Origin: Imbricaverruca yamaguchii
Taxonomy: Eukaryota; Arthropoda; Thecostraca; Neoverrucidae
Reading direction: 5' to 3'
Assembly: GCA_034440575.1 (NCBI GenBank)
Contig: JAOTOL010001207.1
Location: forward strand, 1-64,000
DNA: 64,000 bases
Both the position numbers and the translations under genes were made by a program. This document shows, piece by piece, positions 55,020 to 64,000 of the stretch. The notes beneath the pieces were generated by a model. That model saw only the letters and a list, made by a program, of their open reading frames with translations, did not search any database and was not told where the DNA came from. Numbering within the stretch: the first letter of the stretch is position 1; each line of letters begins with the position of its first letter.

Positions 55020-55350
55020 TATCAAGTGGCTTGGGGTCACGGGAGGTCACGTGACCCGAGGTCAAATGGCCAAAGTTTTGAAATGTGTTCAAAATTAAAA
55101 ATCGATCCCAGATATAAAACGAAGAGGTCTTTGCGATCCTACAGATATGCTATATGTCTATGCTAGGTTTTAAAGTACTGAAGATGATCGCTCTCAAATA
55201 TTGACCTGCAATGTGACCTATGCAAAAATCTGCAGGCCATATCTCCGAGGTCGCTGCCAGTATGAAGCTAAAACTTTCACAGATTGATTCAACACCCACG
55301 GCTACCATATGCACCCACGTAGGTTGAAATCGCTCGCATGGCGGTGTCAC
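55020..55350 (+). repeat. Dispersed repeat family D, copy 3 (diverged)
   Basis: Clear alignment to 22,379-22,690 over about 300 bp: AAGAGGTCTTTGCGAT, AGATATGCTATATGTCTATG, TCCGAGGTCGCTGCCAGTA, GGTTGAAATCGCTCGCATGG. Divergence is far higher than between the IR2 copies, so this is an older independent copy. A GGTCACGTGACC palindrome lies at 55,046-55,057. Confidence 0.65.
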
Positions 55351-55723
55351 CCGTTGGTTGTTCGGTGCTGGACCGCCCCAACTGTTTAAAGGTGGATGAT
55401 GCCTTTATTATGTGAAATATGCTTTTAGCTTTCACTGTAATTAGGAATGCATTTACGGAATTTTTGACGTGCGAAGAAGTGGCATGTGCGTACTGGATAG
55501 CCATAGCACATCACTTCGTGCGTATATTTATGGCTGGAGTCGCCCACGAAATCAGACATAGTTGTCAGGATTTGAAGACGGAGTCTAATCTGAATATTTT
55601 GGGGCAGCCGGAGTTAGGCATGGAGTCCACCCAACTTGTAAAAGTTGCCCTGAGGTGGAATGGAGTCAGAATATACACCACCTCTTGTGATTCAGAGTTT
55701 AAGTCCACCCCGCTTAATTGCAG

Positions 55724-55724
<1 letters not shown>

Positions 55725-55780
<56 letters not shown>
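55725..55780. repeat. (TA)n microsatellite
   Basis: About 27 TA units, followed by related AT-rich sequence to about 55,820. Confidence 0.97.
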
Positions 55781-55787
<7 letters not shown>

Positions 55788-55820
55788 ATATAGATGTATA
55801 TAATATATAATATATATATA

Positions 55821-58700
55821 AGTATGTATATCCAATTTTCACTTTAAAAACAGAGGCTATATCAGGTTTGTCCCTTTCCCATTCAGACCCGAGTTGTCTC
55901 CCCTTTCTATTCTGATATGTCATCCGTAATCTCTGGGACATGGCTATGACCAATACCAATGCGGATTGCCGGTTTTTATTTTTATCCACCACGCTTCGGC
56001 CGACGTAATTTGTTCTGATGGCTCAAGCCCTTCATTTGTTCAATGTTCATACATGTGTCCAGCCCAATGACCTGATTAGATGGAATGGAATACTGCTTTG
56101 GCGCTTATGCTAAATGAGATGATTTTGAGCTTTAGCTGAATACTTCCACCGGCGATCCGTTGACGGAGAGGACGTCAGCGAGCCAACACGAAACCAACTT
56201 GTGAATAGGTTAGCGGTCACGGGAGAAACGATGACTTCCATCGACGAGTGGCTTGTTTGCTATATGAGGTTCCTCATGAACTTACTCCAGCCAGCCAAAT
56301 GCTGCAAGTGACGGGCAAGCCCAGATGTTGCATATACAGCCCCAGTAAAAGGCTGAGGTCAACGGAGTGTCATCGGGCGTGTCCAGCGTCCTAGGAACGC
56401 GAGAATAAAATGTGGTTGGGGACAAGTCGAGTTTTAAGAAAAAGGTAACCGTGTTGCTTCTCACTGGTGACGGGTCCATGGGTCATATAATCACATGGGG
56501 AAACCTGACCATCTGCCAACAAGCCTGTATTTAGCACCGAATGTTGTCTATACGTTTGCATATATGCAACAACTGTTGTTTTTCACTGCCGTGTTCCACA
56601 TTGTGTGGGCTCGAATCCCGCTACCTGAACCTCTGAACCTCTCCCGTCACGGGCACGGCGTGAGAAATGCCTATGCTAAATGAACATTGCATTTGAACAC
56701 GTCCTTAATTAACATATTAATTCTGAGTATTGTTAAATGCTGCTTCTGTTTCATTATCTTTGCGACACCGTTGTGTGGAGGGTGGGGGTCCGGCACGTGA
56801 GTTCTGTCAATGACAGGGGAATTCTCCAAACTCAGAGAAACCCTGGTTCGCTGTTTACACGTCGGCCTTTTGGGTTCGATTTTTAGATGCATCGCCATGG
56901 GGTTAATGTTAAGATTTCACGAAAAATAGGGGGTGCCATGGCGCCCACGCCCCCTGCCTATGCCTTAACCGATGCTCCTATACCTATGTCTAGGTATACA
57001 CCCGCGACTATGACGTCGTTTATAATTTCCATCGAATATGATAATAATGTTATAACAATATGAATATATGATACTATTATATACCTGGCGTATTTTAACG
57101 CCAGCCACATTCAGAAAAGAAATGTACAATTGTTGTACCACGGTTGCGGCAGCCAGTACCGAAATAGTGCCCGCGGTACTTGAGTGGCGGCCGGGCAGAC
57201 AATGTTGATACTTTTCCGCTACCAGGGAATGTTGGCCGAAATGGGCCGAAATTCGATACCAGTGCCGGCACCAGTGAAACGCGCCGATTCTTTGTCGGTA
57301 TTCATACAACTAGCTTAACGATGAGATCGTTGCAAGACATTGCTAATGTGCAACATATGAAATGGTCGATCTCAGAGTGAGCTTAGGCAGGTGACCTATG
57401 ATGGATTTTCGGCGCTAAATATCACTTCAAGTACTAGTGGGAGACTAGGTCCTATGATAGTCATCCGCTCGCATAAGATGACCGCAACATATAATTTATA
57501 TCTGGGAGAGTGACAGCATTTGGTGGAAGACCTAAAAGCACCGCCAAAGGATCCTAGTACACCCTTCCGGTAAATGTTACGTTACCGTTTCTAATCTAGC
57601 CGAATCTACCTAACCATTTACCATTTTATCCCTTCGCCTTTCTGTTCGAACTGCCTGACCGCCAACCCGGCCTTAATTTCCAACCAGCGTGATATTAGTT
57701 ATCCAGAGGCTTCATACATTTCACCGATTTAAAGGCGTATTCCAACTTTTGTCAATTTTGTGTGCTTGTGGCGTCAGAAGAGGAACCGCTGTTAAAATAT
57801 TGCTCACCAATATTACTGCATCGGAACATTAGTTTTGACCGTTCCAAGGGCGCACGAAGATTTGTGCAGCAATCGCGCATGACGTGCTTACCCATGTGTT
57901 TGTTATTCTGCAGTTGTGATCGTGGTAACTATTTTGACCCACTGAAGAGAGATATTGATAGATTTGTCTTGGAAAAACTAGATATCCGAGATATAGGAGG
58001 GGGATGTCTACGAAGCATTTCGCTAATTATGCATTTTACTGTGTTTGGGCACTCACTTTTTGCTAACATCTAGTTGCATTGGTGTAGACGTTCGTTAGGG
58101 CCCGTGGACGTACATAAAGGACCGCAAACTTTCAGAGGTGCAGCATACTTTGGGAATGGTCCCGACACATGCGTAATTGCCCGCAAACGCTTGTGGATTC
58201 CCGTAGATGTTCGTAATAACCATTTCGGAACTTGAATTCTATAAGAGATATCATCTTGACACTTTCAACGTAAACAGGCCCCCAACCTTCAATAATCCCC
58301 CCAGATTTCATGCCATTCGGTTTAGAAACAAAAAGTTAGCGGGTCGACCTCTTGAGCGTCCCACCAAAATGAAGGAGAATCGGAAAGCTACCAATGAGTA
58401 CACTATCTACACTCGGGTAAATTTTATTTAAGAAGTTATTCACAATAGTCGGTTGATCTATGATCCATCGATAATGACTGAACACATCAGGCTCAAAACC
58501 AACCATCAGGTACAAGAATATCCACCTTGGATCACAGGACACGTATCTGGTATGAATTCCTCGGCCTCCCACATTTTGCACGAACTCATCGACCTGCCAT
58601 CTGTTGACGAGAGTTGAACTAGAGATTCCTAAATTTACCGGTTTGCCACGCCAGTACGATAAGGTTCAAAATGATTTCACGTAGCATATTTTCGCCGAAA
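55821..58700. other. No gene or repeat recognised
   Basis: Unique-looking. The frame at 57,762-58,073 (103 codons) has no recognisable motif. Confidence 0.4.
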
Positions 58701-58702
58701 CG

Positions 58703-59240
58703 GTGTGGACATTGTGATCTGTGGACATTATGAACTGTGGACATTATGAACGTGTGGAGATTGTGACCTGTGGATACTATGAACTGTGGACAATGTGAGC
58801 TGTGGAAGTTGTGGGCTGTGGATATTATGAACTGTGGACAATATGAGCTGTGGACATTATGAGCTGTGGACATTATGAACTACGAAGATATTAAACGTGT
58901 GGAAGTTATGAACTCGAGCTTGTGGACATAATGAACTGTGGATAGTATGACCTGTGGACATTATGAACTCATGGACATTATGAACTCGTGGACATTATGA
59001 ACTTGTGGACGTTACGAACTTGTGGTACTTATGAACTGTGGATACTGTGAACTGTGGACATTGTGATCTGTGGACAGTGAACTGTGGACATTATGACCTG
59101 TGGATATTATGAACTGTGGACATTGTGAGCTGTGGAAGTTATGAACATGTGGACATTGTGAACTGTGGACACTGCGAGCTGTGGACATTATGAACTTGTG
59201 GACACTGTGAGCTGTGGACACTGAACTGTGGACATTCTGA
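58703..59240. repeat. 16-17-bp minisatellite CTGTGGACATTATGAA
   Basis: About 530 bp of CTGTGGACATTATGAA variants (TTGTGATC, TCGTGGAC and other substitutions; some units are one base longer or truncated). Minus-strand frames encoding Ser/His/Asn/Cys-Pro-Gln repeats are by-products. Confidence 0.9.
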
Positions 59241-61387
59241 TATGTCACCGAGCAGGGCCAGGAACACACCTATATACCATGATAGTTGGATTGCTAGAGC
59301 AAAGGTGGTAGATGGATTGGTGAAAGAAAGCGAAGCGATCATTTTCTCTGTTCCAGAATCATGCAAATTTGTGCAATAGCTTCCGATATATGGCTTTTCT
59401 GAAATAGCGGCGGCTCTATGAGAATCGAGCTATATCGAACTGGTGATGTCACGACCAGTCAGTAGGAAGTGTTCAAATCCTCTAGTGACCATACCAGGTC
59501 ATACGGCCTTGCTATTAGATGGTGATTGGTGCGCTCATGTGGTGTGTTGTAAAGGTAAAGGTCACTGGAAAGCTATTCGGAGTTTAATTTCGTGCGTGCT
59601 ATCCCGGTGCATATTTTCTATTGTTGGCTATCCGATTACCCCTGTTAATTGGGCAAAGCAATTTCCTTTCTTAGGTACTCAGTAAGGTATCATCCTTGAT
59701 CTCGTTGCAACTAGGTATAAGCTGCAGCTGCAACTAATTATCAATTCCTGTGATTGCGTATTGGGCAGATGGAGATATTGAATACCACTTCATACTTCTA
59801 TGTTATCACTGTATGCAAGCTTAATTGAAGTGCCACCAATCCAGTTTTGTCTAATTGTCTTTTGCCTAGGGAGGTTAAACTTACCTACCTAGGTGGGTCC
59901 TATACATAGGTATGCACCTAGCTAGGTAGGTAGGTAGGACCTGGGTAGGTATGTACCTACTTAGATAGGCAGTTAGCCTTGAATGCTGGATCTGTAATAT
60001 TGGTCAATGTTTATGTGCATCCTTAGTTCAATAGCAGTCCATGTAACTGATTTAGATCAGAGCAATGCAGGTAAGATTGAAGTGATCTGATATATGGTCA
60101 TCAAGGCTGGTAGACTACAATAAAAATGTTATTGGCACAAAATGACCATGGTATAGTTGACGTGCCCCATAAACTCCAATTCATCATCATCACTACAATG
60201 GAAATAAGTAAATCTGCAGTTCAATTTGCAGTACATAAATCCTGAAAGTAGTCAGTTCACCAAGAAAAGAGCATGACATTCACATAGCACTCAAGAGCAG
60301 GGTGGGAATTAAGGCACTTCTTCAGAGATTTCATCTCTAAAAGCATTTTTGCACTCTGGATTCATACTGGATAGAATGGGCTCCACATGTACTCTGACAC
60401 AAACATACAGAAGGAACAAAAATACCACTAAAAAACTATACAGGATTGAAGAAAATATCCACCAAACATGTTCTTCTATTTATGGTTACCAAATAACTAT
60501 ACACTTTTCGTACCATCAAGCACACAGACAGCAACCGAACACACACACCACACGAAACCACACCCAGCGGAAATGCTGACGACAACATGCCAAACTTTGT
60601 GCCTGCGCACTGAATATAATGGCCTCCGGTCACTACAAATTTGGCCTGTGCATCTCCAGAAACCTGCTTTCGAGCCACCCTATAGTGGGAAAAACTGACC
60701 GTTTTAAGAGTCGCTTCCGGAGTGCAGCTGAGGCCGCTGATCGGAATTTGCTGAGTTAGCATTTTCTGTTACGAAAACCGTCCTTCAACCAATCAATGCA
60801 AGGTATTTTTTAAATGACGTCATAACCATTAGCAACTTTGAACACGTGTTTTGAACACTTAACAGTGTCATGCTGCAAACACAAGACCTTGACTGATCCT
60901 TTGCACACCGCAGTTGATTCCGACTGCATGTGAGGTAGTGTGTTGGGTCCGTATTGTGCAGGGAATTGGCTGCATATGTAGGCAGGTGTGTGCTCTGAGC
61001 TGAGGGTGAAGCATGAATTATTTGTGTTTTTCATCTTGCCTAGCATTGTGCTGAGACCAATAGTGAAAGGAAGGCACATTGCTCCTGTGAGTTATGAGAG
61101 ACAAAGCTGAGCTGATCACAACTCCCTGCCTTGTTGGGCCATCCATTGCTCACTTCTTTGTTTCTATGCTTTGATGTGACCAAAAATGATGTGTATTATG
61201 CCTATCACGTAGACACTGACTAGGTACATATGCTTTTCTGGTCGGTTACCGGCAAATAGATTCCATGCATGAAAAATAATATGTGCATGAAAATGTACTC
61301 TGGAAGAAACCTGTTTGCACTCCAACTCCAAACCTGGAAAGCAAGTTTCCCACCCTGCTCAAGAGCACCCAAAAAATATTTTCAGCA
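59241..61387. other. No gene; TAGG/CCTA-rich palindromic patch at 59,880-59,970
   Basis: At 59,880-59,970 TAGGTAGG and its complement ACCTACCT alternate (CTACCTAGGTGGG, GCACCTAGCTAGGTAGG, GGTATGTACCTAC), giving several overlapping palindromes. The rest is unrecognised. Confidence 0.5.
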
Positions 61388-61434
61388 ATGCAACTGCATG
61401 TTATTCCCTCTCTTGGAATAACATGCAGTTGCAT
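61388..61434. repeat. Perfect 20-bp-stem hairpin
   Basis: ATGCAACTGCATGTTATTCC (61,388-61,407) and its exact complement (61,415-61,434) with a 7-base loop, CTCTCTT. Confidence 0.95.
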
Positions 61435-61546
61435 GTTTTGGAACACAATTTTGGAATGTATGGGCTATATAGGGGTTTGGTGGGTAACACATAATTAGGA
61501 ATATTTCAAAATTACAACATAAACACAACTCAACAAAGCACAATCT

Positions 61547-61694
61547 AGTGATTCTTCATCACCTTGAACCTAGTGATGTTGGATCACCTGTAGCCTGCTG
61601 ATGTTGGATTCCCTAAAACCTACTGATGCTGGATTGTTTAAAGCATACTGATGTTGGATTGCCTGAAGCCCACTTCTTTTAGACCCTAAGTCCT
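61547..61694. repeat. 25-bp minisatellite ACTGATGTTGGATTGCCTAAAGCCT
   Basis: About six units of 25 bp (core CTGATGTTGGATT) with moderate divergence. The first and last units are the most decayed. Confidence 0.85.
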
Positions 61695-64000
61695 ACCTAT
61701 GTTGCAAAGGGAGTCTGCATCATCCACTATCAATGCTAATAGTATGACATGATGGCAAATTTGTTGTAATAGAAGCTTTGATATTTATTTTTATGTTTAT
61801 GAATCTGATTCAAAGATGTGACCACTTTTTTGGTGCTTGTGCTTACTGTCCAATTTTAATGATGATGTCATAGTCATATTCTCCTTTCTCTTGGTGACAA
61901 AATGTCTCAGAACACTCCCACCAATGTCTATCTTGCTACAACCAACAGGCCTTGGCACACCTGGGGAAGATCACTCAGAATGGAAGAACTCTGGCATCTA
62001 AAAAGTATAAACTCACTTTGTTGTTCCAATAAGTAAATTAATTTATACAGTATGGAACTGGTTCACAGCTCACACACCAAAACTATTCAGTGTTGGAAAA
62101 ACTGACATTTGTTGGTGTCATGCATACCAATACATTATGTACTCCAGGATTGTGACTAGACTAAATGAAATATTTTGTACTCCAGAATGGAAAACAAAGA
62201 ACTACATTGTTTGGTTGAGTGCTACCACTCAAAGTCCATACCTGAAAACAACTAGCAGTTTCAGCAATCCCTGCATGCTGACCTATATACAACTTCTCAA
62301 GGCAGTACAAACCATACTGAACATGTTTGTTGGTGTTGTGCTAAATATGTCTCTGTTCAACTGGCAGAGGGTGACATGTGAGATGATGCTACATTTGTGC
62401 CAATATAGTCAATATTTAATTTAGTATTTACTCAATATTCATTCAATATTTATCAGTATTTATTCTTATATATTATATATTTATATTAATCAATGTGTAT
62501 TCATTATTTCTTATGACATATTTGTGCTGCAGTCCCGGCCAAGAAGTACCAGAAATCCCTAGTTGGCAAATCTGGGGGTACTTGGTATTGCCAGAGTAAA
62601 TCCTTCAAGCCTTGTTTGGTCATTAAGGTGCTTTGAATGTGCAAAGGTCATTTTGTTAAAGGGACAACTTCTTTAGACACAATGTTTAATGGAAAATGTT
62701 CAATCAAATTTCCTAAAAGTGGCCCCAGAGCAAGCAGGTTCCTGAGGTGATTCCACCAAGAACCCAATGCCATGTGTGCACTTATGTACAGTGTCCTAAA
62801 ATTGCTTCACCATTAACTGTGTGGTTGAAGAAAGAAGTTGCTTGGGAATAGTGAAAGATTGGAAGAAAATAAAGGATCGCCACTGAAGGATTAAAAAAGT
62901 GGAATGCCTTTCACTTCAGTCACACTCATTTTACATTTTTTAGCAGTCATGTGTGTAATGACTGCCCACACATGTAGGAAAATGGTAAAAACCTAAGACA
63001 AGGATGAAATACACAATTCCACTAAGTGTGAATTTCCAGGCCACATGGTCAATTATTTTACACTGCTTATGTATGACTGTCGATTTCTTTTTTGGGGGGT
63101 GAGGGGGAATGTGTGCAAACATAAATAATGTACCATGAAATATAACTGTATTTGGCATTCATCAGTGTCAGTGGAAGGTCTGTAATACTTGTTCCAATCT
63201 TACTCTGACCCATCTCCTGTTTGCGAGCCCAGTGATCAGCTGTACTTCTAGCACTGGGGTAAGTGATTCTGACCAGCTTTATATTAACAGCAATAATAAA
63301 ACTGACTATTGGTCAGTTTTACACCAGCAATTTCCTCTCCCATCTAACTACTCTTGATCGTTCTGAGTTAATTCTTGCTGCAACTAAACATTCAGACATG
63401 AACTAAACAAGTACACCAAGGACCTTTTAATACTAATAAGAATTTGTTTCAATCAATTTTCTCAGCTTTTTCATGCAAAATAACTGTTTTTTGGGGGTGA
63501 AGATAGAACTGTTTTAGATAAATTGTTTTAGTATCATTTTCATTAAACCATTTTATGTTCGAAAACCCACATCCCAATGTACATATCTGTACATATCATA
63601 GGGTCACTTGAGTGAACTCAAATGTACTGAACTTACGCCAACATGCCCTGTTGTTGCGAGCGTGACTCATGCCAGACATCTCTGAATAACAGACTGATAT
63701 ATGTCACAAAGATTTCCAGAAGATTTCCACACAAGTTGTGGACATACTTGGCCACCGAAACAGATTTGAACGCAAGTGGGTGGTTTCTTTCGGAATATAC
63801 AGGTAATCGAGGCTCACACCTAAATATCAGGGCATACACACTAGCCAAAAGACTGGGTCACCTGTGAGCGATAACCCATCATCAACAATGGCAGGTTCTG
63901 TTCCCACTCAGTATGGTTCTCTGAAAGGTATTCCGCCAACATGTCAGTGACGGTGCGGATCATTCGCTTTCACTCGGTGTTTTCCTGTGGGTGATGGCTC
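61695..64000. other. No gene or repeat recognised
   Basis: AT-rich, CpG-poor, unique-looking. AT-rich simple sequence with repeated CAATATT/TTATT words lies at 62,400-62,510. Frames at 62,137-62,424 and 63,643-63,867 have no motif. Confidence 0.4.

Noticed and set aside
56590..56640. tRNA or SINE B box (GGCTCGAATCCCG)
   Set aside because: No A box, no cloverleaf and no tail or target duplication found nearby.
58619..59366. Minus-strand Ser/His/Cys-Pro-Gln repeat proteins
   Set aside because: Direct translation of the 16-bp minisatellite.
61388..61434. miRNA precursor
   Set aside because: The stem is perfect but only 20 bp, with no extended imperfect pairing outside it.

Overview
This is a repeat-dominated, non-coding window from a eukaryotic nuclear genome, most likely a marine invertebrate animal. 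The evidence is the repeat complement: Penelope-like elements (PLEs) with a GIY-YIG endonuclease, CR1/L2/Jockey-like LINE fragments, a tRNA-derived SINE with a GGTT-type tail, TTAA-flanked MITEs, hAT-like MITEs, hAT-type transposase relics and very long (GA)n/(TA)n/(CA)n microsatellites. I cannot fix the phylum from the sequence. No intact cellular gene could be supported. The longest open frames are microsatellite translations.

Layout. 1-12 kb: two TTAA-flanked MITEs and the start of an inverted repeat (1-867 against 10,958-11,817), plus GA and TA microsatellites. 8-16.6 kb: a 2.7-kb-arm inverted repeat (8,197-10,957 against 13,908-16,586) around a spacer with two more MITE copies and a CA array. 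16.6-18.6 kb: two 5'-truncated PLEs head to head. 18.1-34.1 kb: a 6.1-kb-arm, almost identical inverted duplication (18,110-24,188 against 27,992-34,110). Each arm carries a PLE 3' end, LINE pieces, a degenerate ~21-bp minisatellite, a 342-348-bp hAT-like MITE with perfect 8-bp target duplications, a SINE and a two-unit tandem repeat. 33.7-35.1 kb: a second head-to-head PLE pair next to LINE sequence. 35-40 kb: mostly unique sequence with LINE debris. 40.37-41.53 kb: alternating GA/TA microsatellite. 41.5-44.1 kb: a decayed hAT-type transposase or transposase-derived gene. 45.55-47.96 kb: an inverted repeat around a second transposon-like pseudogene. 48-64 kb: largely unique sequence with three minisatellites, a tRNA-like SINE, a diverged dispersed repeat and several perfect hairpins.

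At every scale from 12-bp hairpins to 6-kb arms the duplications are predominantly inverted. All duplications over about 600 bp are inverted, and their breakpoints fall inside mobile elements (a MITE at 10,957/10,958, a PLE at 16,586/16,587, another PLE near 18.1/34.1 kb). That fits template switching, fold-back or breakage-fusion rearrangement, but an assembly artefact must be excluded. I found no operon-like system, CRISPR array or new multigene system. The more unusual items are the mosaic PLEs with hammerhead-ribozyme-like 3' motifs, the 21-bp minisatellite and the transposon pseudogene flanked by an inverted copy of its own 5' end.
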